From positions 1-64,000 of the forward strand of contig NZ_LGED01000258.1 of assembly GCF_001280085.1 (NCBI RefSeq): a stretch of 64,000 nt of DNA, given 5' to 3'. Made by a program: the position numbers and the translations under genes. Below, piece after piece: positions 16,745-26,150 of this stretch. The first letter of the stretch is position 1; each line of letters begins with the position of its first letter. The stretch is from Saccharothrix sp. NRRL B-16348 (GTDB taxonomy: Bacteria; Actinomycetota; Actinomycetes; Mycobacteriales; Pseudonocardiaceae). A model generated the notes under the pieces. It did no database searches. It had not been told where the DNA came from and saw only the letters and a program-made list of their open reading frames with translations.

Positions 16745-17926
16745 ATGCCCGTCACGCAGTCCGGTCAGGACAAGAGCACCCCGCGCAACGCCGCCACTCA
16801 GGACGGTCCGACCGCCGCCGGGCACGATCGCCCGGAGTTGCGGAACGCGATGGAGGAGATCGTCGAGTCCGGTTTCCTCGGGGTGTCCGTGCGCGTGCAC
16901 GACGAGCGGGGCGGCTGGGTCGGCAGCGCCGGGGCCGCCGAGCTGGGCGGCGCCGCGAAGCCTTCGACCGACGGGCACGTCCGGATCGGCAGCAGCACCA
17001 AGACCTTCACCGCGACGGTGGTGCTGCGGCTGGTGGCCGAGGGCAGGGTCGGGCTGGACCACCCGGCGGCGGACTACCTGCCCGGGTTCGGGCTGGACGA
17101 GCGGATCACGGTGCGGATGCTGTTGCGGCACACCAGCGGGCTGTTCAACTTCAGCGGCGAGGTCCGCGCGGACGGGACGATCGAGCCGGGGATCCCGATC
17201 CCGTACGGCACCGCGGGCAACGAGTGGCTGGACGACCGGTTCCGGACCTACCACCCGCGGGAACTGGTCGAGTTGGCGTTGTCCAAGCCGGCGCGGTTCG
17301 AGCCGGGTGCGGGCTGGAGCTACTCCAACACCAACTACGTGCTGGCCCGGCTGCTGATCGAGCACGTCACCGGCCGTTCGGCCGCCGAGGAGACGCACCG
17401 GCTGATCCTGGGCCCGCTCGGGCTGGCGGACACCGTGCTGCCGGGCGCCTCGCCGGAGATCCCCGAACCGCACGCCCACGCCTACTACCGGCACGGGGAC
17501 GCCGGCGAACCCAAGACGGTCGACGTCACCCGCCAGAACCCGTCCTGGATCTCCGCCGGCGGCGACATGATCTCGACCACCCGGGACCTCCGCACGTTCC
17601 TGTCCGCGCTGCTGGGCGGCGAACTCCTGCCTGCGCCGCTGCTGGCCGAGATGTGCGCGCCGCACCCGACGGGCATCCCCGACATGGACTACGGCCTGGG
17701 CGTGTTCGTGCTGAACACGGCCCACGGCACCGTCATCGCCCACCACGGCGCCGCCGTGGGCCACGCGGCGCTGATGTGCGGCACACCGGACGGCAGCAGG
17801 ATCCTGACCGCCGCGCTGAACTGCGTGGACGACGCCGACCTGTCCATCGCGACCGCGTTCCGGAACGCCCAGCAGCGGCTCGTCGACGAGGTGTTCCGCC
17901 GCGGGCAGGCCGGTCGGGCAGGCTGA
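16745..17926 (+). CDS. Serine hydrolase, beta-lactamase class C / DD-peptidase-like
   Basis: 393-residue member of the AmpC/DD-carboxypeptidase superfamily. SSTK supplies the nucleophile Ser and the general-base Lys (SxxK), YSNTNY gives the YxN motif, and TVIAHHGAAVG supplies the third box, with HHG in place of KTG. ATG 16745 follows AAGGAG at good spacing. No clear signal peptide is seen, so it may be a cytoplasmic esterase or amidase rather than a wall enzyme. A MerR regulator gene starts 4 bp after its stop, suggesting small-molecule control of this one function. Confidence 0.88.
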   Translation: MPVTQSGQDKSTPRNAATQDGPTAAGHDRPELRNAMEEIVESGFLGVSVRVHDERGGWVGSAGAAELGGAAKPSTDGHVRIGSSTKTFTATVVLRLVAEGRVGLDHPAADYLPGFGLDERITVRMLLRHTSGLFNFSGEVRADGTIEPGIPIPYGTAGNEWLDDRFRTYHPRELVELALSKPARFEPGAGWSYSNTNYVLARLLIEHVTGRSAAEETHRLILGPLGLADTVLPGASPEIPEPHAHAYYRHGDAGEPKTVDVTRQNPSWISAGGDMISTTRDLRTFLSALLGGELLPAPLLAEMCAPHPTGIPDMDYGLGVFVLNTAHGTVIAHHGAAVGHAALMCGTPDGSRILTAALNCVDDADLSIATAFRNAQQRLVDEVFRRGQAGRAG

Positions 17927-17930
17927 GCGG

Positions 17931-18710
17931 ATGACGAGCAGGGTCACGATCGGGCAGGCGGCGGCCTTCGTCGGCGTCACGGTGAAGACGGTGCGGCACT
18001 ACCACAAGCTCGGCTTGGTCGAGGAGCCCGCGCGCGACAGCTCCGGCTACCGGCGGTACGGGTCGGCCGAGCTGCTGCGGCTGGTGCAGGTCCGGACGCT
18101 GGCCGCCGCCGGGGTGCCGCTGGCCGGGATCGGGCCCCTGCTCGACGCCGACGCCGCGGTGTTCGCCGCCGCGCTCGCCGACGTCGAGCGGCAGCTCACC
18201 GAGCGGATCGAGGAGCTGGCCGCGCGGCGGGACACCGTGCACCGGCTCGCCGACGGGGACCGGGCGCTGCTGCCCGACCGCGCGGTGGCGCTGCTGGAGC
18301 GGATGCGCGGCCTCGGGTTCCCCGCGGCGGAGGTGGCGGCCACCAGGGAGGGCTGGGTGCTGGCCAGGGCCCTGGTCCCGGGCGGCTTCGACGACTACCT
18401 CACCGATTTCGGGCAGGCCCTCGACGACACCCGGCTCGTCGACCTGACCCGGCGCGCGGCCGAAGCCGCGGCCTGGGACCCCGACGACCCCCGCATCGCC
18501 GACCTCGCCACCGCCGTGGCCGACCACTACCTCGCCGACCCCGCGTTGCTGAAGACCGTGATCGGCCTGCGCGCCGGCACCGACGCCGCGACCCGGTACG
18601 CGCTGATCGCCCACCACGGCGAAGAGCGGACACCGGCCACGGCACGGCTGACCGCGCTGTTCGAGGCGAAGCTCCGCGCCGCCGGCGTCCACCTCCCCAG
18701 ACCGGACTAG
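17931..18710 (+). CDS. MerR-family transcriptional regulator
   Basis: 259-residue regulator with an N-terminal MerR winged helix (TIGQAAAFVGVTVKTVRHYHK, then SGYRRYGSAELLRLVQVR) and a dimerisation coiled coil (DVERQLTERIEELAARRD). A ~150-residue C-terminal region resembles the ligand-binding part of drug-responsive MerR proteins. It begins 4 bp after the serine hydrolase and is presumably co-transcribed with it from the promoter carrying the TGACCC palindrome. The effector is unknown. Confidence 0.9.
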   Translation: MTSRVTIGQAAAFVGVTVKTVRHYHKLGLVEEPARDSSGYRRYGSAELLRLVQVRTLAAAGVPLAGIGPLLDADAAVFAAALADVERQLTERIEELAARRDTVHRLADGDRALLPDRAVALLERMRGLGFPAAEVAATREGWVLARALVPGGFDDYLTDFGQALDDTRLVDLTRRAAEAAAWDPDDPRIADLATAVADHYLADPALLKTVIGLRAGTDAATRYALIAHHGEERTPATARLTALFEAKLRAAGVHLPRPD

Positions 18711-18740
18711 TGCCGCGACGGCATCTGTGCAGGTGGCGGC

Positions 18741-19784
18741 CTACGACAGGTCGGACATGTCGAGCACGAAGCGGTAGCGGACGTCGTTGCGCTCGAGGCG
18801 GTCGAGGGCTTCGCTCACGCGCGCCGAGGGCACGAGTTCGATGTCGGCGGTGATGTCGTGCCGGGCGCAGAACTCCAGCATGGCGGCGGTTCCGGTGCTG
18901 CCGCCGCTGCCCGCGGAGCTGAGCTTCTTGCGCCCGATCAGCAGATCCGTGGTCTCCACGGTGACCGGTCCGAGGTGCCCGACGTGGCTGAGGGTCCCGT
19001 CCAGGGCGACCAGCCGCAGGTACGGGGTGACGTCGTGGGGGACGGCGATGGTGTCGATGACGACGTCGAACCGGTCCCGGGCGGTGGTCATCTGTCGCTG
19101 GTCCGTGGACAGGATCAGGTCGTGGGCGCCGAGGCGGCGGGCGTCATCGGCCTTGTCGGCCGACCGGCTGATGACGGTGGTGTCGGCACCGAGTGCGACG
19201 GCGAACTTGACCGCGAGGTGCCCGAGACCGCCGAGTCCGGCGACCGCGACCCGAGTGCCAGGTCCGACGCCGAGGGCCCGCAGTGGTTCCCAGACGGTGA
19301 TCCCCGCGCACAGGAGAGGAGCCGCGGCCGCGGGGTCGAGGCCCGCGGGGAGCGAGTAGGCGAAACGGTCGCGAACGACGTACTCGCGGGAGTAACCGCC
19401 CAGCGTGACGGTTCCGTCGCGGCGGTCGGCGCCGCCGTAGGTCAGGGTCGGGAACTCGTGGCAGAAGTTCTCCTGCCCCTGTCGGCACATCACGCACACG
19501 CCGCAGGAGTCGACGATGTTGCCGACGGCGACCCCGTCGCCGACGGCGAATCGCGTGACCTCACGCCCGACGTCGGTCACCACCCCCGTGAACTCGTGGC
19601 CCGGCACCAACGGCGCGTTCGCCGTGCCGGTGCGGGCGTGAACGGCGTGCAGATCGGAATGGCAGACGCCGCAGTAGTCCACCCGCACCGCGACGTCGTC
19701 GGCTCGCAGTTCCCGACGGTCGAACGACATCCGCCGCAACGCGATCCCGGCGCCGTCGGCCTGCCAGCCCACTGTGGTCCTCAT
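18741..19784 (-). CDS. Zinc-dependent alcohol dehydrogenase (cinnamyl-alcohol/YahK type)
   Basis: MDR-family NAD(P)H alcohol/aldehyde reductase of 347 residues. The catalytic zinc site is VDYCGVCHSDLH plus GHEFTG, the structural zinc cysteines are DSCGVCVMCRQGQENFC, and the cofactor fold is VAGLGGLGHLAVKFA. ATG 19784 has GGGAG at 7 bp; a GTG four codons upstream would lie inside the operator. It is divergent from a TetR gene with two AACAGAC palindromes between them, so it is very probably the repressor's target. Likely role is detoxification or reduction of an aldehyde. Confidence 0.92.
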   Translation of the reverse strand: MRTTVGWQADGAGIALRRMSFDRRELRADDVAVRVDYCGVCHSDLHAVHARTGTANAPLVPGHEFTGVVTDVGREVTRFAVGDGVAVGNIVDSCGVCVMCRQGQENFCHEFPTLTYGGADRRDGTVTLGGYSREYVVRDRFAYSLPAGLDPAAAAPLLCAGITVWEPLRALGVGPGTRVAVAGLGGLGHLAVKFAVALGADTTVISRSADKADDARRLGAHDLILSTDQRQMTTARDRFDVVIDTIAVPHDVTPYLRLVALDGTLSHVGHLGPVTVETTDLLIGRKKLSSAGSGGSTGTAAMLEFCARHDITADIELVPSARVSEALDRLERNDVRYRFVLDMSDLS

Positions 19785-19799
19785 GCCGACTCCCAAGAT

Positions 19800-19821
19800 A
19801 AACAGACTGTTCGGTCTGTTT
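19800..19821. promoter_or_regulatory. TetR operator 1, AAACAGAC-N6-GTCTGTTT
   Basis: Perfect 8-bp inverted repeat just upstream of the alcohol dehydrogenase start. It shares its AACAGAC/GTCTGTT arms with the second site near the tetR start. Confidence 0.75.
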
Positions 19822-19850
19822 CAGAGTAGCCGAGGGTCGACGACCTGGCA

Positions 19851-19866
19851 AACAGACTGGTCTGTT
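19851..19866. promoter_or_regulatory. TetR operator 2, AACAGAC-TG-GTCTGTT
   Basis: Perfect 7-bp inverted repeat with a 2-bp centre, ending 14 bp before the tetR ATG. Same arms as operator 1 but a shorter spacer, suggesting autoregulation with different affinity. Confidence 0.75.
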
Positions 19867-19880
19867 GTTAACCTGCGGGC

Positions 19881-20474
19881 ATGGTCGACAAGCCCCTGAC
19901 CTCGCGTGGTGCCGCCACGCGGCAGCGCATCGTGGAGGTGGCGACCCGGGAGTTCGCCCAGTACGGGATCGCGGGAGCACGCGTCGAACGGATCGTGGCC
20001 GCCGCCCGCACCAACAAGGCCCAGCTCTACGGCTACTTCGGCAACAAGGAAGGACTGTTCGACGCGATCTTCTTCGGCTCCCTGGAACGGATCATGACCG
20101 CGGTCCCGATCGACACCGCTGATCTGGCGGACTGGGCTGTCCGCCTGTACGACGAGTACCTCCGTCGCCCCGACCTGATCCGGCTGGCCACCTGGGCGCG
20201 CCTGGAACGACGCCCGACCGGTCACCTCGTCGACGACGTCAACCGCCTCGACGAGGCCAAACTGCGCGCCATCGCCGACGCGCAAACCGCGGGCACCGTC
20301 CGGTCCGGCGATCCGTTCGACCTGATGGCCATGGTCATCGCGATGTCCATGGCGTGGTCGCCGGTCAGCAACGTCTACGCGGCCAGTGATCAGGAACCCG
20401 CGGAGTCGCACGAGCGACGCCGAACCCTGCTGCGCGACAGCGTTCAGCGGGTCATCGCACCAAGTGCGACATGA
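19881..20474 (+). CDS. TetR/AcrR-family repressor
   Basis: 197-residue TetR regulator. The N-terminal DNA-binding domain is TRQRIVEVATREFAQYGIAGARVERIVAAA followed by LYGYFGNKEGLFDAIF; the C-terminal part is a helical ligand domain of the TetR_C family. It faces the alcohol dehydrogenase across two palindromes with identical half-sites, so it most likely represses both genes and releases on binding an aldehyde or quinone-like ligand. The gene converges on the LuxR-ATPase regulator 33 bp downstream. Confidence 0.92.
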   Translation: MVDKPLTSRGAATRQRIVEVATREFAQYGIAGARVERIVAAARTNKAQLYGYFGNKEGLFDAIFFGSLERIMTAVPIDTADLADWAVRLYDEYLRRPDLIRLATWARLERRPTGHLVDDVNRLDEAKLRAIADAQTAGTVRSGDPFDLMAMVIAMSMAWSPVSNVYAASDQEPAESHERRRTLLRDSVQRVIAPSAT

Positions 20475-20507
20475 CCCACTGCGAGTCACGCGAACGCCGT
20501 CGCCGGA

Positions 20508-22808
20508 CTAGTCGGCCATGCTCGCGAGCAGGCTGATCAGCTGGTGGCGGCTGGAGATCTCGAGCTTGCGGTAGATCCGGGTCAGGTGGGTGTGCACGGT
20601 GGCGGGGGAGATCACCAGCCTGGTGGCGACCTCCGGGTTGGACAGCCCGTCGCCGACCAGCTTGGCCACGTTCCACTCCGCCGGGGTCAGGCCGCCGGGC
20701 CTGCGGTCGGGCTCCGGCGTCGGCACCTCGTCGAGCACGACGGCCAGCGCCTGCTCCACGGACTCCGCCGGTCCCGCGTACGCCCGCGCGTACTCGTCCT
20801 CGCCGAGCACTGCCTTGGCCCGCGCCACGGCCTGCGCGGTGACCCACGCGAACGGGACCAGGCCGTCCACCCGCACACCGGTCACCCGGTGCAGCCCGTG
20901 CGCCAGCCCCAGCATCCGGGCGGCGGCGGAACCGTCGCCCGCCCGCGAGTGCGCCCACCCCAGTGCCTCGATCGACCACAGCGGACCCCACTTGTCGCGG
21001 ATCTCCCGCTGCACCCGCAGACCTTCCATCAGCACGTCCAGCGCGCCGACCGGGTCGCCCCACCGCGTCTGCACCACACCGCGGCACCAGTGCGCCCAGC
21101 TGATGCCCCACAGCGCGCCGAGCCGCTCGCACTCGGCGTAGAACTCCTCCGCCGCCGGCTCGGCCTGCTCGCGGGAACCGAGCAGCACCAGCGACACGGT
21201 CAGCATGATGTGCGCGAGGTGGTGGTCGACCGCGAAAGCGGGACCGAGCGCGCCGAACTCCTCGTGCGCCTGCCGCAACAGCTCGACGCCGTCGACCGCG
21301 CCCAACGCCAGCACGGCGTACGCGCCGCGCACGAACGTCACCGCGGGCACCGGCCCGCCCACCTCGCGGGCCATGGCGTCGGCCTCGTCCACCCGCCGCG
21401 CGACGAGCTCCCGTTCCACGCCCAAACACAGGGCGATCCACGCGTCGAGGGCGATGGCGCTGGCCCGCAACGGGTCCGCGGTCGGCGGTGTGGCGGCCAG
21501 CGCGCGGCCCAGCCACAGCCGTTCTTCCGGTAATCGACCGGCGTAGGTGTACCAGCGGGTGCGGGCCAGGTCGACGCTCATCAGCAGCCCGGCGTGCGCG
21601 GTGTCGGGGTTGCGGATCAGGTCGTTGAGCACCACGCGGTGGTTGGCCATGTCCGCGTCGACGGCCGCGAGCAGCGCGGCCTCGTTGTGCCCGGCGAACG
21701 ACTCGGCCAGCCGGGCGGCCTCGCGCCGGAAGTAGTCCTGGTGCCGCTGCCGCACGGCGTCGACCTCGCCGGCGGCCCGCAACTGGGCCGCGCCGTGCTG
21801 GCGGATGGGTTCGAGCAGGTGGTAGCGGCTGCGGTCGGCGGACGGCAGCGCGATCGACTTGTCCAGCAGCCCGGCCAGGGCGTCGGCGACGTCGTCGGCG
21901 GCCAGCCCGTCGCCCGCGCACACGTCCTCCGCCGCGGTCAGGCTGAACCCGCCCTCGAACACCGACAACCGCGCCCACAGCAGGCGTTCGGCGGGCGTGC
22001 AGTGCGCGTGGCTCCAGTCGATGAGCGCGGCCATGGTCTGGTGGTGCTCGACCGCGGTGGTGTCGTTGGCGGTGAGCACGCGCATGACGTCGTCGAGCCG
22101 GTCGGCCAGCAACGACACCGGCATGGACCGCATCCGCACCACGGCCTGCTCGATCGCCAGCGGGATGCCCGACACGCGGCGCAGCACGCGCACCACGTGC
22201 GGCCAGTTCTCCGGCGTCACCCGCCAGCCCGGCACGCTCGCCTCGGCCCGGTCCACCAGCAGCGCCACGGACTCGTAATCGAGGTCCATCGGCGCGTCCT
22301 CGGCGGGCACGTCCAGCGGCGGCACCATGACCAGCACCTCGCCGGGCACGCGCAGCCGGGCCCGGCTGGTGGCCAGGACCCGCACGCCGGGCGCGGCGGC
22401 GAGCACCGCGCGCACCAGCCGCGCGACCGGCTCGACCAGGTGCTCGCAGTTGTCCAGCACCAGCAGCACCTGCCGCGGCCGCAGGTAGTCGACCAACGTC
22501 TCCAACGGCGTCGTCGTCGCCTGGTCCGGCACGCCGACGGCGCTCAACACCACCTGTGCCAACAACTCCGGGTCGCCGCCGCGCGCGGACGCCAGCTCGA
22601 CCACCCGCACGCCGTCGTCGTACGCGCGGTGCACCTGCGCCGCCAGTTCCAGCGCCAGCCGGGTCTTGCCGCCGCCGCCCACCCCGGTGAGCGTGATGAG
22701 CTGCGCGACGCCTATCCGCCGGCGCAGCTCGGCCAGCAGATCCTTGCGGCCGACGAACGAACTCAGCGCCCGCGGCACCGCACCGCCTCCCGCTGCCCGC
22801 TCGGTCAT
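20508..22808 (-). CDS. ATPase-LuxR regulator (AfsR/LAL-like)
   Basis: 766-residue signal-transduction ATPase. The P-loop TLTGVGGGGKTRLALELA lies near residue 35 and the Walker B-like LLVLDNCEH near residue 110, followed by winged-helix and TPR-like helical repeats. At the C-terminus is a LuxR helix-turn-helix (LTPAEWNVAKLVGDGLSNPEV, then ATVHTHLTRIYRKL). ATG 22808 is used; ATG 22826 is an alternative, and neither has an obvious ribosome site. The start is close to the amylase promoter of the divergent gene. Such proteins often activate neighbouring or secondary-metabolism genes; the target is not evident. Confidence 0.88.
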   Translation of the reverse strand: MTERAAGGGAVPRALSSFVGRKDLLAELRRRIGVAQLITLTGVGGGGKTRLALELAAQVHRAYDDGVRVVELASARGGDPELLAQVVLSAVGVPDQATTTPLETLVDYLRPRQVLLVLDNCEHLVEPVARLVRAVLAAAPGVRVLATSRARLRVPGEVLVMVPPLDVPAEDAPMDLDYESVALLVDRAEASVPGWRVTPENWPHVVRVLRRVSGIPLAIEQAVVRMRSMPVSLLADRLDDVMRVLTANDTTAVEHHQTMAALIDWSHAHCTPAERLLWARLSVFEGGFSLTAAEDVCAGDGLAADDVADALAGLLDKSIALPSADRSRYHLLEPIRQHGAAQLRAAGEVDAVRQRHQDYFRREAARLAESFAGHNEAALLAAVDADMANHRVVLNDLIRNPDTAHAGLLMSVDLARTRWYTYAGRLPEERLWLGRALAATPPTADPLRASAIALDAWIALCLGVERELVARRVDEADAMAREVGGPVPAVTFVRGAYAVLALGAVDGVELLRQAHEEFGALGPAFAVDHHLAHIMLTVSLVLLGSREQAEPAAEEFYAECERLGALWGISWAHWCRGVVQTRWGDPVGALDVLMEGLRVQREIRDKWGPLWSIEALGWAHSRAGDGSAAARMLGLAHGLHRVTGVRVDGLVPFAWVTAQAVARAKAVLGEDEYARAYAGPAESVEQALAVVLDEVPTPEPDRRPGGLTPAEWNVAKLVGDGLSNPEVATRLVISPATVHTHLTRIYRKLEISSRHQLISLLASMAD

Positions 22809-22879
22809 CCGGACACCGTACGACATCGGGATGTGCGCGTGTCGTGAGATCGACAAAGCGACGCCCGGACGAACCAGTG

Positions 22880-22981
22880 TGCAAAGTCTTGCAAAGATCA
22901 CTCCACGTTCCTGCTCGTCACACCGTTTACACCTGCGTTGAGCCAGGGCTAGCCTGCAAACAATTGCACCACCTTGCGCAA
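22880..22981. promoter_or_regulatory. Cluster of TTGCAA-type operator boxes before the amylase gene
   Basis: TGCAAAG (22880), TCTTGCAAAGA (22887-22897), the inverted repeat TGCAA-ACAA-TTGCA (22955-22968) and TTGCGCAA (22974-22981) lie directly upstream of the amylase. CTTGCAAAG also occurs before the lacI-family gene 5 kb away. In streptomycetes LacI-family maltose regulators bind CTTGCAG/CTGCAAG-type sites, which makes maltose- or starch-responsive repression likely here. Confidence 0.6.
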
Positions 22982-23002
22982 CGAAGCGTGACGGGAGCAG
23001 TG

Positions 23003-25996
23003 ATGCGAGCGAGATCGCGACGACTGACCGCCTTACTCCTGGCCCTCGGCCTGATCGGGTCGGTGTGGACCGCGCCGGGCGGCTCCGCCGAGAACGGGAC
23101 GCCGACGCCGGCCGCCTCCGCGGCGGCGAACAGCACTACGGTCTTCTACCGCCTGCCTTCGGGGTGGCCGGTCGCCAACGTGCACTACCAACCGCGCAAC
23201 GGCCCGTGGACCGCCGTGCCGGGCGAACGGATGGAACCCGCGGCGTGCGCGGGCTGGGTGCGCCGGACCGTGCCGCTGGGCGACGCCACCGGCCTGGTCG
23301 CGGTGTTCAACAACGGCACGGGCACGTGGGACAACAACAACGGGCGGAACTACAGCCTCGGCACGGGTGACGTCACCGTCGCGGCGGGCGTGGTCGGCGT
23401 CGGCGACTCGTGCGGGACCGAGCCCGACCCGGATCCCGGCCCGACGAACCACGCGGAGGTCTACTACTCCACCAAGACCCGGAACTGGACCGCGACCCGG
23501 ATCCACTACCAGCCGACCGGAGGCACGTGGACCGCCGTGCCGGGCGTGCCCATGGAACAGGTGTGCCCGGACTGGGCACGCGCGTCGGTCGACCTCGGTC
23601 AGGCCACCGGCCTCAAGGCCGCGTTCAACAACGGCTCCGGCCAGTGGGACAACAACAACGGCGCCGACTACGCGTTGCCGACCGGGCGCAGCACCGTGAA
23701 GGACGGCGTGGTCACGCCGGACGCGACCGATCCCTGCGGACCCCCTGCCCCGCAGGACACCGTCGCGCCGAGCGTGCCGACCGGCCTGCGGGCCACCGCG
23801 TCCGCGCTCACCGTCTCGTTGGCGTGGACGGCGTCCACCGACAACGTCGCGGTCGCGGGCTACGAGATCACCCGCACGGGCGGCGCGCTGGGCACGGTCG
23901 TGCGCAACACCGGCGCGGTGGGCTTCGTCGACGGCCCGCTCACCGCGAACACGACCTACACCTACGCGCTCAAGGCCTACGACGCGGCGGGCAACAAGTC
24001 CGCGTCCACCGCGTCCGTCGCGGTGACCACGGGCGACGCCCCGCCCGCGCCGCCGGGCGGCACACCACTGGGCGGCGACCCGCGCGAGGACTCCGTCTAC
24101 TTCGTGATGACCGCCCGCTTCAACGACGGCGTCCCGGCCAACAACCGGGGCGGCAGCCAGCACGTGCGCTCCGGCAACGCGGCCAACGACGACCCGATGT
24201 TCCGCGGCGACTTCCAGGGCCTGGTCGACAAGCTCGACTACATCAAGGGCCTCGGCTTCTCCGCGGTCTGGATCACCCCGGTCGTGCTCAACCGCTCGGA
24301 CTACGACTTCCACGGCTACCACGGCTGGGACTTCCACCGCGTCGACCCGCGCCTCGAAACGCCGGGCGCGACCTACCAGGACCTGATCAACGAGGCGCAC
24401 GCCAAGGGCCTCAAGATCTACCAGGACGTGGTCTACAACCACAGCTCGCGCTGGGGCGCCAAGGGCCTGTTCCAGGCGAAGGTGTTCGGCGTCCGGGACA
24501 ACCAGTGGTCCTGGTACTACGACCAGCCGGTGCAGGGCTTCGAGTACGACGGCCTGACCATCGACCCGACCACCGGCAAGTCGTACTACAACGGAGACCT
24601 GTGGTCGACCACGGAGCCGGCCGGGAACACGTGCGTCGACTGGGGCAGGCCGACCCAGCACAGCAGCCCCGAGGGCTACCGGATCTACAGCTGCCAGTGG
24701 CCCAGCCCCACCTCCGGCATGTTCCCCGCCCAGCTCTACCACCGCTGCTGGATCGGCAACTGGGAGGGCGAGGACTCCCGGTCCTGCTGGCTGCACGAGG
24801 ACCTGGCCGACTTCAACACCGAGAACCCGATCGTGCAGCGGTACCTGATCGACGCCTACAACCGGTTCATCGACATGGGCGTGGACGGGTTCCGGGTGGA
24901 CACCGCCGTGCACATCCCGCGCGTGACGTGGAACCGCCGGTTCCTGCCCGCGATCCAGCAGCACACCACCGCGAAGTTCGGGGAGAAGGGCCGGGATTTC
25001 TTCGTCTTCGGCGAGGTCGCCGCGTTCGTCAACGACAAGTGGAACCGCGGCTCGGTCAACCACTCGGCGCAGTTCTTCACCTGGAAGGAGCGCCGCGAGT
25101 ACAGCGCCGACGACGCCACCGCGTCGATCGAGCAGTACGACCACGAGCAGGCCCAGGGCACCGGCGGGCAGCCGACGAGCCGCAACGCGTTCCTCGACGG
25201 CAACGCCTACCACGCGCCGGACCACTCGAAGTCCTCCGGCATGAACATCATCGACATGCGGATGCACATGAACTTCGGCGACGCGAACAACGCGTTCTGG
25301 AACGCGAAGGACTCCGACGACTCCACCAACGACGCCACCTACAACGTGACGTACGTGGACTCGCACGACTTCGGGCCCAACAAGTCCGGCGTGCGGTACG
25401 CGGGCGGCACGGGCGCGTGGGCGGAGAACATGAGCCTGATGTGGACGTTCCGGGGCATCCCGACGCTCTACTACGGCTCGGAGATCGAGTTCCAGGCGGG
25501 CAAGCCGATCGACTGCGGCCCCACGTGCCCGCTGGCGACGACCGGTCGGGCGTACTTCGGGGACCACCTCGCGGGCCAGGTCACGGCGTCGGACTACGGC
25601 GTCGTGTCGTCGGCGTCCGGCCAGGTCGCGACCACGTTGCAGAAACCGCTGGTCAAGCACGTGCAGCGGCTCAACCAGATCCGTCGTGCGGTGCCCGCGC
25701 TGCAGAAGGGGCAGTACTCGACGGAGGGCGTGTCCGGCGGGATGGCGTTCAAGCGCCGCTACACGTCCGGCCCGGTGGACAGCTTCGCGCTGGTCGCGAT
25801 CTCCGGTTCGGCGACGTTCACCGGTGTGCCCGACGGGACGTACCGCGACGCGGTCACCGGTGACACGAAGACCGTCACCGGCGGCAGCCTCACCGCGCAC
25901 CCCGGCGGCCAGGGCAACGCGCGGGTCTACGTGCTGGACCTGCCGGGCAACCCGGCGCCGGGCAAGGTCGGCGCGGACGGCCCGTACCTGAGGTGA
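23003..25996 (+). CDS. Secreted alpha-amylase, CBM25-CBM25-FnIII-GH13
   Basis: 997-residue extracellular starch-degrading enzyme. An Arg-rich start and hydrophobic helix (LTALLLALGLIGSVWTAPGG) form the signal peptide. Two CBM25 starch-binding repeats follow (about 48-140 and 152-245), both with the HYQP...W.AVPG...WDNNNG pattern, then a fibronectin III domain (about 258-346). The GH13 barrel carries DVVYNH, nucleophile Asp633 in GFRVDTAVH, acid Glu671 in FGEVAAF and Asp789 in VDSHDFG, and a C-terminal beta domain ends the protein. ATG 23003 follows GGGAG. A strong hairpin ends the unit. Operator boxes upstream point to the LacI regulator at 27.3 kb. Confidence 0.95.
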   Translation: MRARSRRLTALLLALGLIGSVWTAPGGSAENGTPTPAASAAANSTTVFYRLPSGWPVANVHYQPRNGPWTAVPGERMEPAACAGWVRRTVPLGDATGLVAVFNNGTGTWDNNNGRNYSLGTGDVTVAAGVVGVGDSCGTEPDPDPGPTNHAEVYYSTKTRNWTATRIHYQPTGGTWTAVPGVPMEQVCPDWARASVDLGQATGLKAAFNNGSGQWDNNNGADYALPTGRSTVKDGVVTPDATDPCGPPAPQDTVAPSVPTGLRATASALTVSLAWTASTDNVAVAGYEITRTGGALGTVVRNTGAVGFVDGPLTANTTYTYALKAYDAAGNKSASTASVAVTTGDAPPAPPGGTPLGGDPREDSVYFVMTARFNDGVPANNRGGSQHVRSGNAANDDPMFRGDFQGLVDKLDYIKGLGFSAVWITPVVLNRSDYDFHGYHGWDFHRVDPRLETPGATYQDLINEAHAKGLKIYQDVVYNHSSRWGAKGLFQAKVFGVRDNQWSWYYDQPVQGFEYDGLTIDPTTGKSYYNGDLWSTTEPAGNTCVDWGRPTQHSSPEGYRIYSCQWPSPTSGMFPAQLYHRCWIGNWEGEDSRSCWLHEDLADFNTENPIVQRYLIDAYNRFIDMGVDGFRVDTAVHIPRVTWNRRFLPAIQQHTTAKFGEKGRDFFVFGEVAAFVNDKWNRGSVNHSAQFFTWKERREYSADDATASIEQYDHEQAQGTGGQPTSRNAFLDGNAYHAPDHSKSSGMNIIDMRMHMNFGDANNAFWNAKDSDDSTNDATYNVTYVDSHDFGPNKSGVRYAGGTGAWAENMSLMWTFRGIPTLYYGSEIEFQAGKPIDCGPTCPLATTGRAYFGDHLAGQVTASDYGVVSSASGQVATTLQKPLVKHVQRLNQIRRAVPALQKGQYSTEGVSGGMAFKRRYTSGPVDSFALVAISGSATFTGVPDGTYRDAVTGDTKTVTGGSLTAHPGGQGNARVYVLDLPGNPAPGKVGADGPYLR

Positions 25997-25999
25997 CTT

Positions 26000-26040
26000 C
26001 CGGCGGGCGGGCGTGCTCTCTCCCACCGCCCGCCCGCCGG
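26000..26040 (+). terminator. Terminator of the amylase gene
   Basis: A 13-bp perfect GC stem (26000-26012 with 26028-26040) with a 15-nt loop starts 3 bp after the amylase stop. Confidence 0.85.
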
Positions 26041-26150
26041 ATCCCACACCTTCGGGTGACGTTGTGACACGCGGGCCGCTGTCGGTGCGATCTCAAGGGC
26101 ACGGGACCTCACGACAGGCGGTGGTGTCCGAGCCGCCGGAAGGGCCGACC

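Noticed and set aside
23033..26047. A 1004-residue minus-strand frame opposite the amylase
   Set aside because: Composition of repeated Val/Arg/Gly/Asp with no recognised domain; shadow of the secreted amylase.
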